64,000 nucleotides of DNA from the NCBI GenBank assembly GCA_021732745.1, contig JAKFUK010000001.1, positions 632,931 through 696,930 of the forward strand, in the 5' to 3' direction. Of this stretch, positions 9,423-18,545 are shown one piece after another. Origin of the DNA: Nevskia sp. (GTDB lineage Bacteria; Pseudomonadota; Gammaproteobacteria; Nevskiales; Nevskiaceae). The translations under genes and the position numbers were made by a program. The notes under the pieces were generated by a model, which did no database searches, had not been told where the DNA came from, and saw only the letters and a list, made by a program, of their open reading frames with translations. The stretch's first letter is position 1; the number at the start of each line of letters is the position of its first letter.

Positions 9423-10838
9423 ATGAAACGTCTAACGGCGCTGGACCTCGGCTTCATCCATCTGGAGCGACGCAATCAGCCGCTGCATGTCGCCTATCTC
9501 ACCCTGGTGCGGCCGCCGGCCGATGCGCCAGCCGATTTCGTGCAGACCCTGGTCGCCCGCCTGCGCTCCTACGCCACGCCGCTGCCGCCGTTCAACCAGC
9601 GGCTGGAAAGCCGGCTCGGCAAGGGCTTCTGGGTCGAAGACCCGGAGTTCGACATCGAGCAGCACGTCATCCATCTGGCGCTGCCGAAGCCGGGCACGAT
9701 GGCGCAACTGCTGGCGATGGTGTCGCGCATGCACGCCAGCCATCTCGACCGCGCCTACCCGCTGTGGCGCACCTACATCATCGAAGGCGTGGAAGGCGGC
9801 CAGGTCGCGATCTATTCCAAGGTTCACCACGCGGTGGCCGATGGCGTCGCCGGCACCCGGCTGTTCCTGCGTTCGATGTCCGCCGATGCCAGCGAAATCC
9901 TGCCGCCGCCCTGGGCGTCGCCGCCGCTGGGCCGTCGTCCGCGGCCGAGCAATCTGCTGGCCGCACCGGTGGATGGCGTGGTCAAGCTCGCCAGCCGCTT
10001 CGGCGGTGCCTTCGACAACGTGCCGGCGATCTGGCGCGAACTGCGGCAGACCGCGAAGGAACGCCGCGAAGGGCATCCCGACGCACTCAACGGCACCTGC
10101 GCGCCCGCCACCATCCTCAATCGGCCGATCAGCGCCTCGCGCCGCTATCTGGCGCGCAGCTATCCGCTGGCGCGGATCAAGGCCGCCGGGCGAACGCTGG
10201 GCTGCACGGTCAACGACATCATGCTGGCGATGTGCAGCCACGCGCTGCGCCAGTACCTGCTCGACCAGCGCGCCCTGCCCGCCGAGCCGCTGATCGTCGG
10301 CGTGCCGATGTCGACCCGCCGCGACAAGAGCGATGTCGGCAACCAGATCAGCTTCCTGCTCGCCAATCTCGGCACGCATCTGGCCGATCCGGCCGAGCGT
10401 CTGCGCGTGATCAAGGCTTCGGTGGAACACAGCAAGGCGCGGTTCGCGACCATGAAGCCGGGCGCGATCCTCGGCTACGCGGCCGCGCAGATGGCCCCAG
10501 GCCTCGCCAACATGCTGTTCGCGCCGAAGCGCGGGCATCTGGCCTTCAATCTGGTGATCTCCAACGTCCCCGGCCCGCGCTCGCCGGTCTACTGGCAGGG
10601 TTGTGCGGTCGAAGGCATGTTCCCGGTTTCGGTGCTGGCGGACGGCATGGCGCTCAACATCACCGCGTCCAGCCGTGCCGATGCCCTGGATTTCGGCGTG
10701 CTGGCCTGCCGACGCACCCTGCCGAAAGTCGAATCGCTGATGGATTACCTCGGCGACGGCCTCGAAGCCGTCGAGCGCCTGGCCAGAGTCGCCATTGCCG
10801 TCGGCAAGCCCGTGGCATTCGCGTCGGCTGTCGATTGA
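9423..10838 (+). CDS. WS/DGAT wax ester synthase/diacylglycerol acyltransferase
   Basis: 471 residues, the normal length. The active-site motif HHAVADG lies at residues 135-141, and the C-terminal N-V-P-G-P stretch (ISNVPGPRSPVYW) and VLADGMALNIT region are those of bacterial WS/DGATs. It transfers acyl groups from acyl-CoA to fatty alcohols or diacylglycerol to make storage wax esters or triacylglycerol. AGGAGCG precedes the ATG at good spacing. It fits a strain with strong fatty-acid metabolism (see the acyl-CoA dehydrogenase pair and the glyoxylate operon). Confidence 0.95.
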   Translation: MKRLTALDLGFIHLERRNQPLHVAYLTLVRPPADAPADFVQTLVARLRSYATPLPPFNQRLESRLGKGFWVEDPEFDIEQHVIHLALPKPGTMAQLLAMVSRMHASHLDRAYPLWRTYIIEGVEGGQVAIYSKVHHAVADGVAGTRLFLRSMSADASEILPPPWASPPLGRRPRPSNLLAAPVDGVVKLASRFGGAFDNVPAIWRELRQTAKERREGHPDALNGTCAPATILNRPISASRRYLARSYPLARIKAAGRTLGCTVNDIMLAMCSHALRQYLLDQRALPAEPLIVGVPMSTRRDKSDVGNQISFLLANLGTHLADPAERLRVIKASVEHSKARFATMKPGAILGYAAAQMAPGLANMLFAPKRGHLAFNLVISNVPGPRSPVYWQGCAVEGMFPVSVLADGMALNITASSRADALDFGVLACRRTLPKVESLMDYLGDGLEAVERLARVAIAVGKPVAFASAVD

Positions 10839-10844
10839 TCGGCC

Positions 10845-11369
10845 ATGGAAGGCTTGACGCTGCAACGCGCATGGCAGCGTAGCGATCATGCGCAGTCGAT
10901 GGACGCCGTCGCCTTCTGGCTACGCCACGGCGCGCTGCCGTCCAACGAAGCCTGGCGGCGCACGTCCGAACTGGTGGCGCTGGCGCGGCAATCAAACACG
11001 GCCGACAACGAAGCGGCAGCGATCGGGATCAGCACCGCGATCGTGGCGGACTGTCCGCCATTGGGTGTCCCGATGTACTACCTGCGGATGTTCATTGCAC
11101 CGCGCCACCGACACCCCGAAGTCGCCCGTGAACTGCTGGCGGAATCGGTACGCATACTGGCTCCCCGTAGTCGGCTCCACGCAAGCGATGCCCCCTGCGG
11201 CGTCTGGCTGGAAATGCAGAACCCCAAGATCGACCGCGCCATCCGCGATCTAGTGTGGCGAGTGCGCGAGTTCGATTTCGTCTACATCGGCTGCTCGCCA
11301 GAAGGGCTGGCCTCGCGCGTCTGTTACTTCCCGCGAGCCCGGCTTCCGCACCCGGATGAACGTCGCTGA
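10845..11369 (+). CDS. Hypothetical protein, possibly GNAT-like
   Basis: 174 residues, starting six bases after the WS/DGAT stop, so probably co-transcribed. I recognise a pattern seen in conserved proteins annotated hypothetical or GNAT-like: a W...D...FW..LGALP-type opening (about 8-35), a strand with AIGISTAIV, then MYYLRMFIAPRHRHPEVARELL, where an acetyl-CoA loop would follow. The loop itself (R/Q-x-x-G-x-G/A) is degenerate, so acetyltransferase activity is doubtful. No membrane segment or signal peptide. Confidence 0.6.
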   Translation: MEGLTLQRAWQRSDHAQSMDAVAFWLRHGALPSNEAWRRTSELVALARQSNTADNEAAAIGISTAIVADCPPLGVPMYYLRMFIAPRHRHPEVARELLAESVRILAPRSRLHASDAPCGVWLEMQNPKIDRAIRDLVWRVREFDFVYIGCSPEGLASRVCYFPRARLPHPDERR

Positions 11370-11488
11370 TTCCGGTTGCAATGCTCCGTGACAGCCGTCC
11401 AACCTTGCCAGCCCCGCTGCACTTCATGGCAGGAGGCGTCCCCACGACGAACGCTTCTGCGGTCAGGCAGCAGCTGACCCGGAGAGGG

Positions 11489-12562
11489 TCAGCGCGGCGT
11501 CCGCGAGTAAGGAATCAGCGCGCTCCACAGTTCCAGCGTGGCATCGATATCGCCCGAGGTGCGACCGAGCAGGGCGGTGTAGGTCGAGTAGGTCGATCCC
11601 GGCCAGGTGTGGCCGCCATTGTCGATGGTGTACAGGCGCACATCGACGCCGCTCGGGCAGCCGGCGTGACGCCTCAGCACGGCGCGCGTCTGGTCGTTGC
11701 GTTCGCGGTTCGGCAGCGCCGTGATCTGGATCGCGCCCGCCGCACAGCCAGCACGGCCGGCCCAGTAGTTCGAGGCTTCGACCGCGCCCGGACGGCCTTC
11801 GCCACCGGCATAAGGCACGATCACGTCGGCCGTACCGTGGAATTGCACCACCGGCATCGGCCTGGTCAGGGGACAGAAATTTTCGGCCGCCGCTCTCAGC
11901 GGTGCGCCGACGGTTGCCACGCCGGCGATGCGGTCTGCCCGTTCGCAGGCGAGACGCTCTGCCATGTAGCCGCCGTTGGAATAGCCGGCGACGTAGACGC
12001 GGGTGGCGTCGAGCTGGTTGATGGGAATCACGGTGTCGAGCAGCGTGCTGATGAAGCCCACATCATCGGTACCGCTCAGGCCGGGCGTGTCGTTCCAGTC
12101 GCCATTGATTGCTTCGGGCATGAACACCCAGGCACCCTGCTGGGCAGCCAGACGGCCGGCCGCAGTGAGGTTGGCCATGCGCTCCGGCGATTCGTCGCGC
12201 GGATGCAATAGCAGCAACACCGGTGCTCCCGGCACGGCGGTTGCCGGGCGAATCGCCAGATAGCGGCGGCCGAAGCCCCCGTGGGCCAGGTAACCGTCGT
12301 AGCTGACCGTGCCGGCGGTGGGATTGACGAACTCCCGGCCCAGACGATCAAGCACGATGCCGATGTTGACGAAGATGCCCAGCCGCTCGCTGCCGCTGCG
12401 ATCAGTCCGGCTGCTTGACGCTGGCTGCGACTGCGACTGCGACTGCGACTGCGACTGCGTCGAAGTCTGAAACGGGCCTGCGGTCGCGGTCAGCAGGTTG
12501 GACGCAAGAAGCAGCGGCACCGTCACCGCACACAGGCGGCGGGCGATCGAAACGTGGTTCAT
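11489..12562 (-). CDS. Secreted PHB-depolymerase/feruloyl-esterase-like hydrolase (LpqC family)
   Basis: 357 residues from the ATG at 12562, which opens a signal peptide; a longer start at 12613 is less likely. After a Ser-Gln repeat linker (about 35-55) comes an alpha/beta hydrolase domain: nucleophile in GYSNGGYMAE, acid around GTADVIVPY and catalytic His in NGGHTWPG. This is the arrangement of the LpqC/PHB depolymerase esterase family, which cleaves polyhydroxybutyrate oligomers or feruloyl-type esters outside the cell. Substrate not predictable. The N-terminal repeat is encoded by a 6-bp microsatellite. Confidence 0.85.
   Translation of the reverse strand: MNHVSIARRLCAVTVPLLLASNLLTATAGPFQTSTQSQSQSQSQSQPASSSRTDRSGSERLGIFVNIGIVLDRLGREFVNPTAGTVSYDGYLAHGGFGRRYLAIRPATAVPGAPVLLLLHPRDESPERMANLTAAGRLAAQQGAWVFMPEAINGDWNDTPGLSGTDDVGFISTLLDTVIPINQLDATRVYVAGYSNGGYMAERLACERADRIAGVATVGAPLRAAAENFCPLTRPMPVVQFHGTADVIVPYAGGEGRPGAVEASNYWAGRAGCAAGAIQITALPNRERNDQTRAVLRRHAGCPSGVDVRLYTIDNGGHTWPGSTYSTYTALLGRTSGDIDATLELWSALIPYSRTPR
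12425..12459. repeat. CTGCGA hexanucleotide tandem repeat
   Basis: Five complete CTGCGA units (12425-12454) followed by a partial sixth. On the coding strand it encodes alternating Ser-Gln in the linker of the secreted hydrolase. Changes in copy number stay in frame, so slippage would alter linker length rather than switch the gene off. Confidence 0.9.
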
Positions 12563-12710
12563 GGATACGGCTTTCCCGAGCGTGTTCAGAGCTTGTTCTT
12601 GTGACAGTTCCAAGCACGAAGCGCGCCGGAAACTGATTGGAGTGTCGCGTCAAACTATTGCAGATCGCCGACGCCTTGCGGTGTCGATTTCCGCGCGACC
12701 GGCGCTGCGC

Positions 12711-13808
12711 TCAGGCGCTCTGTTCGAGCCGTTCGCGGCGCGCGGCCACGCCCCCGGCCAGGGTGCGCAAGACCTCGGCGGTGTCGTCCCAGGCCAGACA
12801 GGCGTCGGTCACGCTCTGGCCGTAGACCATCTGTTCGCGCGGGCCGATTTCCTGACGGCCTTCGACCAGATGGCTTTCGATCATCACGCCGATGACCTTG
12901 TCCGAACCGTTGGCGAGCTGCTGGGCGACATCGCGGCCGACTTCCATCTGCAAACGATGCTGCTTGCGGCTGTTGGCATGGCTGAAGTCGACCATCACGG
13001 CAGGCTTCAAGCCGGCCTTGGTCATCGCGGCGGCAGCGGCATCGACACTGGCAGCGTCAAAATTGGTGCCGGTGGAGCCACCGCGCAGGATGATGTGGCT
13101 GTCCGGATTGCCGGCCGTCTCGAAAATCGAGATCTGGCCTTCCTGGGTCGCCGACAGGAACCGATGCGGCGCGCGCGCCGACTGCACGGCATCGACCGCG
13201 ACCTTCACCGAACCATCGGTGCCGTTCTTGAAGCCGACGGCGCAGGACAAACCACTCGCCATTTCGCGATGCAACTGCGATTCCGTGGTGCGTGCGCCGA
13301 TCGCGCCCCAGGACACCAGGTCGGCGAGATATTGCGGCGTGAGAATGTCGAGGAATTCGACACCGGCCGGCATGCCTTCGTCGTTGAGCTTGAGCAGCAG
13401 CTCGCGGGCAACGCGCAGGCCGCGGTCGATGTCGTAGGAATCGTCGAGGCCGGGATCGTTGATCAGGCCTTTCCAGCCCACGGTGGTGCGCGGCTTCTCG
13501 AAATAGACGCGCATCACGATCAGCAGGTGCTTGGCCAACTGCGGCCGCAGCGCCTTGAGCTTGTCGGCGTACTCGAGCGCGGCTTTCGGATCGTGGATCG
13601 AGCAGGGCCCGACGATCACCAGCAGGCGATCGTCACGGCCGGCCAGCACATCCTGGATTTCGCGGCGCGTGGCTTCAACGGTACGGGTTGCCGCTTCGCT
13701 GATCGGCAGTTCCTGCTGGACCACGGAAGGTGCGGATACCGGACGGATCGACTTGATGCGCAGGTCTTCGGTGGCCGGGCGCGTCAGGTTCTGGGCGGAT
13801 GCGTTCAT
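12711..13808 (-). CDS. 3-deoxy-7-phosphoheptulonate (DAHP) synthase, class I
   Basis: 365 residues. AroF/G/H-type DAHP synthase: LLVIVGPCSIHDP (phosphoenolpyruvate site), MRVYFEKPRTTVGWKGLINDP, GARTTESQLHREMASGL, and VMVDFSHANSRKQ with metal and active-site residues. It condenses phosphoenolpyruvate and erythrose 4-phosphate in the first step of the shikimate pathway. I cannot say which aromatic amino acid inhibits it, so no isozyme letter is given. It stands alone, downstream of the flippase on the same strand. Confidence 0.95.
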   Translation of the reverse strand: MNASAQNLTRPATEDLRIKSIRPVSAPSVVQQELPISEAATRTVEATRREIQDVLAGRDDRLLVIVGPCSIHDPKAALEYADKLKALRPQLAKHLLIVMRVYFEKPRTTVGWKGLINDPGLDDSYDIDRGLRVARELLLKLNDEGMPAGVEFLDILTPQYLADLVSWGAIGARTTESQLHREMASGLSCAVGFKNGTDGSVKVAVDAVQSARAPHRFLSATQEGQISIFETAGNPDSHIILRGGSTGTNFDAASVDAAAAAMTKAGLKPAVMVDFSHANSRKQHRLQMEVGRDVAQQLANGSDKVIGVMIESHLVEGRQEIGPREQMVYGQSVTDACLAWDDTAEVLRTLAGGVAARRERLEQSA

Positions 13809-13891
13809 CGTGAAATCTCGTGGGCAGCGACAAAAATCAGGTCGCGGATGCTAGCAGACCGCTTTTGTCGGGGCGATGCCCGGGCAGAGCA

Positions 13892-15370
13892 TCAGGGCTC
13901 CGTCTCGTCGCCCGCTGCATGCTCCGGCGGCGGCGAACGGCGCAAGCCGCGCAGGATCGCCTTCAAGGCATCGCGGTGGAAATGCGCGGCCAGCAGACCA
14001 TAGATCACGCCGCCGGTGGCGATCGCCGCCAGCAGCCGCAACAACGGCGATACCTGATGCAGCGGCAGTTGCACCAGCAAGACGCAGCCGGCCATGACGT
14101 TGGCGCTCAAGGACACCGTCAACAGCGGTTTCAGCACCGCGATCGCCTGCAAGTCGAACACCCGCCGCGCGGCGAGTAGCGCGTAAAGGCCGTCGACCAG
14201 CCAGGCGATCAGCCGCGCCAGCCCAGTGGCCACCAGCCCGAGCGGAGCCAGCAGCACGAGTGCGGCCGTCGTCACCACCAGTTCGAGCACGTTCGACACG
14301 AAACCCAGATCGGCGCGGCCGGAGGCCGACAGGCCGCTGTGGATGAAGTTGGTGGCGCTGGCGACGGCACCGGCCAGTGCCAGCGCTGTCGCCACCGGCC
14401 CGGACATCGACCAGCCTGGACCCGCAATCACCAGGATGATGGCCGGGGCGGTGACCGCCAGCCCGATGAACACCGGCTGCAACAGCAGCGAGGTCTGGGT
14501 GATGGTCTGCTCGACGGCCGAGCGCAGCTTCAGCGGATCGGCCTGAACGCGGGAGAAATAGGTCATCGCGATGTTGTGGCCGATGGCCCCGGTGGCACCG
14601 CGGATCGGCTCGATGATGCGCATCGCCATGTTCAGGAAGCCATTGCCTTCGAGGCCGAAATGGCGTGTGACCAGGCTCTGGAACACCGTGTCGTTGATGC
14701 CTTCGAACAGCCGCCCGGCCAGATTCCAGCCGCCGAAGCCAGTCAACTGCCGCACTTCCGCCGGATGCCAGCGCGGCCACAGCCGAATCTTGCAGCGCAG
14801 CACCATCACGCCCAGGTTCACGAAGCGTGCGACCAGTTGCACCGACAGCAGCGCCCACACGCCCGCGCCCGCCGTGGCCAGTGCCAGCCCGGTGGCGGTA
14901 CCGGCAATGAGGCCGACCAGATTGCCGAGGGCGATGTCCTGGAAACGCTGCTGCCGCCGGGCCACGGCGGTGTAGATCGACAGCGGTCCGTCGGCGAGCA
15001 GGATCACCGCATACGACGACGCCGGAAACAGCGCGGCAACCTCCATCGCTGCGCCGTCCGGCAGCACCTTCGGCGCGATCAGCAGCGCCAATCCCCAGAG
15101 CGACAGCGACAAGCTCAGCACCGCCGCCAGCGCGCCGTTGAAATGCGCCTTGCGAACGATGCGTCGCTGGGTCAGCGCTTCCTCGAACAGCGCCGAAGTG
15201 ACCATCGACAACAGGCCGACATAGACCATGGTCAGCGCCGCCAGCCCGAAGGTTTCCGGCGGCAGCAGGCGGGTGAACAGCACGGTGCCGACGATCTGCA
15301 GCGACACCCGGCCGACGACATCGACACTGGACGACATCAGCCATTTCAGCAGGGGCGAGGCAGACGACAT
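13892..15370 (-). CDS. Polysaccharide biosynthesis (Wzx/MOP) flippase
   Basis: 492 residues, nearly all hydrophobic, with about 12-14 predicted helices; the sequence from KWLMSSSVDVVGRVSLQIVGTV onward reads like the oligosaccharide flippase branch of the MOP superfamily. These proteins flip lipid-linked saccharides across the inner membrane. No glycosyltransferase genes are nearby. It is divergent from the ATP-grasp/EamA pair across a 193-base gap that must hold both promoters. Confidence 0.85.
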   Translation of the reverse strand: MSSASPLLKWLMSSSVDVVGRVSLQIVGTVLFTRLLPPETFGLAALTMVYVGLLSMVTSALFEEALTQRRIVRKAHFNGALAAVLSLSLSLWGLALLIAPKVLPDGAAMEVAALFPASSYAVILLADGPLSIYTAVARRQQRFQDIALGNLVGLIAGTATGLALATAGAGVWALLSVQLVARFVNLGVMVLRCKIRLWPRWHPAEVRQLTGFGGWNLAGRLFEGINDTVFQSLVTRHFGLEGNGFLNMAMRIIEPIRGATGAIGHNIAMTYFSRVQADPLKLRSAVEQTITQTSLLLQPVFIGLAVTAPAIILVIAGPGWSMSGPVATALALAGAVASATNFIHSGLSASGRADLGFVSNVLELVVTTAALVLLAPLGLVATGLARLIAWLVDGLYALLAARRVFDLQAIAVLKPLLTVSLSANVMAGCVLLVQLPLHQVSPLLRLLAAIATGGVIYGLLAAHFHRDALKAILRGLRRSPPPEHAAGDETEP

Positions 15371-15563
15371 GTCCGGATCGTGGGATTCAGGTCTTGGGCG
15401 CAGGCAGCCGGGGAGCGGTGAGCGTCAACGACTCACCATAATCGCAGAACCATCTGCAAGCTCCCTGCAACTGAACGTCGTGAATCAGCAGCGGACAAAG
15501 GGCTGACCTGCGACCATCGCAACTTCGGTCACTACCCGCCGGACCTCCGAACTTCGCTTCCCG

Positions 15564-16622
15564 ATGCTCATCTTCCTGACCAGCGCGCGGCACGATTACA
15601 CGATCAAGGGTTTTCTCGAAACCGAAGCCTCGCCGCTCACCGGCCGCGTCATCAACCTCAACTTCGAAGAATTCCTGAGCTGGCGGCAACTGCCCGCCGG
15701 CCACTACATCTTTGCCGATGTCGATCGTTTGAAGCCGGATGAACGACTTGCGGTGGCGGCGCGCATGGCCGAGCTGCAACGCCTGCTGCCCAACGCCCGG
15801 CTGCTCAATCACCCGCTGCGCAGCCTTGGCCGCCAGGCGCTACTGACCGCGCTGGAAGCGGCCGGCATCAACCGTTTCCGTTCGCGCCGGGCGACGGAGG
15901 ACTTGTCGGTGCTGCATTACCCGCTGTTCGTACGCACCGAAGTCGAACACGGCGGTTCGCTGACACCGCTGCTCGACGACCCGGCCAGCCTTGACGCCGC
16001 ACTCGCCGAACTCGCCGCGCGCGGCGTGCCGCTGGCGGAGTGTCTGGTGGTGGAATTCGTCGACGTGCGCAACGACGAGGGGCTGTACGAGAAATATGGA
16101 ATGCTGCGCGTCGGCGACGCGCTGTACGGCTCGGATCTCTGCGTCAATACCGGCTGGATCTGCAAGGGCGAGAACGACGAATACTCGTCCGAGGCCTGGG
16201 TCGAGAAGGATCTGGCCTTCCAGCGCAGTTCGCCGCATGCCGAGCTGATCCGCCCGATCTTCGAACTGGCCGGCATCGACTACGGCCGCATCGACTACGC
16301 CTTCTCGAATGGCGCGCTGCAAGTCTTCGAGATCAACAGCAACCCGACCATTGCTACCGTCGCGAGTCTGCGCGCCGACTGGAAACGCGCCGCCGAGCAG
16401 CATCGCCAGAACTTCGTCGCCGCGATGACGCCGCTGCTGGAGCCGGTCGGCAGCCAGTATTACGTCCGCGTTCCGGGGGCAATCGGGCCTGACCGCGTGC
16501 ACGCCCCGACCCGCTTCCGCTATCTGCTTCGGGTGCTGCTGCGACGGCTGCGGCTGCTGCACCAGGAGCCGCGGATCATGCGTCTGCGCAACCGCTTGCG
16601 GGCACTGGCGGCCCGGAATTGA
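15564..16622 (+). CDS. ATP-grasp-like protein
   Basis: 352 residues. The best recognised element is the metal-binding strand VFEINSNPT near residue 257, the D/E-x-N-x-x-P motif of ATP-grasp ligases, preceded by GIDYGRIDYAF. The N-terminal half (ARHDYTIKGF...) would be the pre-ATP-grasp and lid region. ATP-grasp enzymes join a carboxylate to an amine or thiol through an acyl phosphate; substrate unknown. It overlaps the following EamA exporter gene by four bases, a pairing that suggests synthesis and export of the same small molecule, which is inference. Confidence 0.7.
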   Translation: MLIFLTSARHDYTIKGFLETEASPLTGRVINLNFEEFLSWRQLPAGHYIFADVDRLKPDERLAVAARMAELQRLLPNARLLNHPLRSLGRQALLTALEAAGINRFRSRRATEDLSVLHYPLFVRTEVEHGGSLTPLLDDPASLDAALAELAARGVPLAECLVVEFVDVRNDEGLYEKYGMLRVGDALYGSDLCVNTGWICKGENDEYSSEAWVEKDLAFQRSSPHAELIRPIFELAGIDYGRIDYAFSNGALQVFEINSNPTIATVASLRADWKRAAEQHRQNFVAAMTPLLEPVGSQYYVRVPGAIGPDRVHAPTRFRYLLRVLLRRLRLLHQEPRIMRLRNRLRALAARN

Positions 16623-17488
16623 AGGCCGAGCCGCTGCGCGCCGTGCTGCTGGTGATGGCGGCGGTGTTCCTGTTCGCCTGCATGGACACGATCACCAAGT
16701 ACCTGACCGCCAGCTATCCGCCGCCGATCGTCATCGCCGTGCGCTTCATGGTGCAACTGCTGTTGATGCTGGCGGTGTTCGCGCCCAGCCATGGCCGGCG
16801 GCTGCTCCGCACGCAGCGCACTGGGCTGGTGTTGGTGCGCGCTGCCTGCCTGGCCATCGCCTCGCTGATCATGGCCATCGCCTTTCATCGCCTGCCGGTG
16901 GCGGAAGCAACCGCGATCGTCTTCCTGTCGCCCCTGCTGGTGGCACTGATCAGCGGCTTGGTGCTGCGCGAGAAAGTAGGCGTTGTCGGCGTGGTCGCTG
17001 CCATCGCCGGCTTTGTCGGCGTGCTGCTGATCGCGCGTCCGGGTGCCGGCCTCGATCCGGTCGGCGTGGCCTGCGCGCTGTGCGGTGCCGGCCTGATCGC
17101 GACTTACCAGTTGCTGTCGCGGCTGCTGGCAAGTACCGAAGGCACGGTGCCCATGCTGATCTACAGCGCCCTGCTCGGCTCACTGATCTACGGCCTGCCG
17201 GCACCCTGGTTCTGGGAAGGCCAGGTGCCGAGCGCGTCGCAGGCGCTGCTGTTCGTCTGCACCGGCGTGGCCGGTGGACTCGGGCATTTCCTGTTCACCG
17301 CTGCCCACCGGCACGCGCCGGCCTCGGTGCTGGCACCGGTGATGTACTTGCAACTGGTGTGGGCCGCAGCCCTGGGCTGGCTGGTGTTCGGCCATGTTTC
17401 CGATGCCATCAGCATCGTCGGCATGGTGATCGTGGCGGCATCCGGAGCTGCGGTGGCCTTGAACGCGCGCCGGTCGGCAGTGCCGTAG
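16619..17488 (+). CDS. EamA/DMT family transporter
   Basis: 289 residues from a TTG whose last two bases overlap the ATP-grasp stop (TTGA); a start at the ATG near 16652 would cut into the first helix. Ten predicted helices in two EamA repeats, with the family pattern CMDTITKYL in helix 1 and VAEATAIVFLSPLLVALISG. EamA proteins export or exchange amino acids and other small metabolites. The coupling to the ATP-grasp gene suggests a shared substrate. Confidence 0.88.
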   Translation: MKAEPLRAVLLVMAAVFLFACMDTITKYLTASYPPPIVIAVRFMVQLLLMLAVFAPSHGRRLLRTQRTGLVLVRAACLAIASLIMAIAFHRLPVAEATAIVFLSPLLVALISGLVLREKVGVVGVVAAIAGFVGVLLIARPGAGLDPVGVACALCGAGLIATYQLLSRLLASTEGTVPMLIYSALLGSLIYGLPAPWFWEGQVPSASQALLFVCTGVAGGLGHFLFTAAHRHAPASVLAPVMYLQLVWAAALGWLVFGHVSDAISIVGMVIVAASGAAVALNARRSAVP

Positions 17489-17537
17489 CGGTCGCGATGA
17501 AAATGCTGAAAGCCTTGCGCGAAAAGGATTCCAGAGG

Positions 17538-17611
17538 TGGAGGCTCGAGCCGGAATTGAACCGACGTACGGGGATTTGCAGTCCCCTGCATCACCACTCT
17601 GCCATCGAGCC
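17538..17611 (-). tRNA. tRNA-Cys (GCA)
   Basis: Read on the minus strand, the acceptor arm GGCTCGA pairs with TCGAGCC and an encoded CCA follows (17538-17540). The anticodon loop is CTGCAAA with anticodon GCA, and the T-loop is GGTTCAATTCC. 74 bases with CCA. It follows tRNA-Gly, as in the E. coli pgsA-glyW-cysT order. Confidence 0.95.
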
Positions 17612-17671
17612 ATCGTCGGCCGCATTGCGCGAGCCGCTTGCTGCGATTCAGGATTTTCGAGGTCCTGAGAC

Positions 17672-17700
17672 AAAAAAACCTCGTCGCATCACGAGGTTTT
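17672..17700 (-). terminator. Rho-independent terminator after tRNA-Gly
   Basis: A perfect 10-bp stem (AAAACCTCGT/ACGAGGTTTT) with a 6-base loop, followed on the minus strand by a T-run. It lies between tRNA-Gly and tRNA-Cys and would end transcripts from pgsA/tRNA-Gly. It would leave tRNA-Cys dependent on read-through or its own promoter. Confidence 0.75.
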
Positions 17701-17714
17701 GTCGGTCGTCACGA

Positions 17715-17790
17715 TGGAGCGGGAAACGAGATTCGAACTCGCGACCTCAACCTTGGCAAGGTTGCGCTCTACCAGCTGAGCTATTCCCGC
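17715..17790 (-). tRNA. tRNA-Gly (GCC)
   Basis: On the minus strand: GCGGGAA acceptor, D-arm with AGCTCAGCTGGTAGAGC, anticodon stem-loop CCTTGCCAAGG with anticodon GCC, T-arm with GTTCGAATC, and encoded CCA at 17715-17717. 76 bases. It is 87 bases downstream of pgsA on the same strand. Confidence 0.97.
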
Positions 17791-17877
17791 ACCGTGTTCC
17801 GAGGCGCGTATTCTAGTGTCTGAGCCCGGCCTGTCAAGCGATTCCGGCGATTAAGTTGCCAGACTTCGCCGCCGCGC

Positions 17878-18438
17878 TCAGAACTCCTCGCGCATCACCG
17901 GCCAGGCAGCCCGCAGGTAGACCACCATCGACCACAGGGTGAGCGCTGCCGCCGCGAACAACAGGCCGTAACCCACCTTGTAAACCGGGATGCCGCTGAT
18001 CGGCAGCTCCCACAGCATCAGGCTGATCGCGATCATCTGGAACGCGGTCTTGACCTTGCCGACCATGCTCACCGCCACCCGCTTGCGCTGCCCGAGTTCG
18101 GCCAGCCATTCGCGCAGCGCGGAAATCGTGATCTCGCGACCGATGATGATCGCCACCAGCACGCCCATGACGCTGCGCGGATCGTCCCTGAGCAGCATCA
18201 CCAGCGCCACCGCGACCAGCAACTTGTCGGCCACCGGATCGAGAAAGGCCCCGAAGTTGGACGTCTGGTTCCAGCGCCGGGCCAGCCAGCCATCGAACCA
18301 GTCGGTGATCGCAGCGGCGATGAACAGCAGGGCCGCCGCCTGCCGGGCGTGCTGCCAGTCGATGTAAAACAGGATCAGCACCACCGGAATGACCGCGACG
18401 CGGCCCAGGGTGAGTGCTGTGGGGAGGTTAATCCGCAT
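17878..18438 (-). CDS. pgsA: CDP-diacylglycerol-glycerol-3-phosphate 3-phosphatidyltransferase
   Basis: 186 residues from the ATG at 18438 (MRINLPTALTLGRVAVIPVV); the longer in-frame start at 18531 lacks homology. The CDP-alcohol phosphotransferase signature D-G-x2-A-R-x8-G-x3-D-x3-D is intact (DGWLARR...GAFLDPVADK). Four or more membrane helices. It makes phosphatidylglycerophosphate, the committed step to phosphatidylglycerol and cardiolipin. It lies downstream of uvrC and upstream of tRNA-Gly, an order shared with E. coli. Confidence 0.95.
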   Translation of the reverse strand: MRINLPTALTLGRVAVIPVVLILFYIDWQHARQAAALLFIAAAITDWFDGWLARRWNQTSNFGAFLDPVADKLLVAVALVMLLRDDPRSVMGVLVAIIIGREITISALREWLAELGQRKRVAVSMVGKVKTAFQMIAISLMLWELPISGIPVYKVGYGLLFAAAALTLWSMVVYLRAAWPVMREEF

Positions 18439-18545
18439 GTCTTGAAGCTGTTTCCGGTTGTTGGTTGGTAGTTTCCAGAGAAACCAGCGCGATGTCCTGC
18501 TTTTTCTTCTCTGGCAACTGGAAACCAGCAACTGGAAACCGCGTC

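Noticed and set aside
18460..18545. Imperfect inverted repeat of GGAAACCAG units between pgsA and uvrC
   Set aside because: Arms are interrupted and no clear function or family; left as a remark under uvrC.
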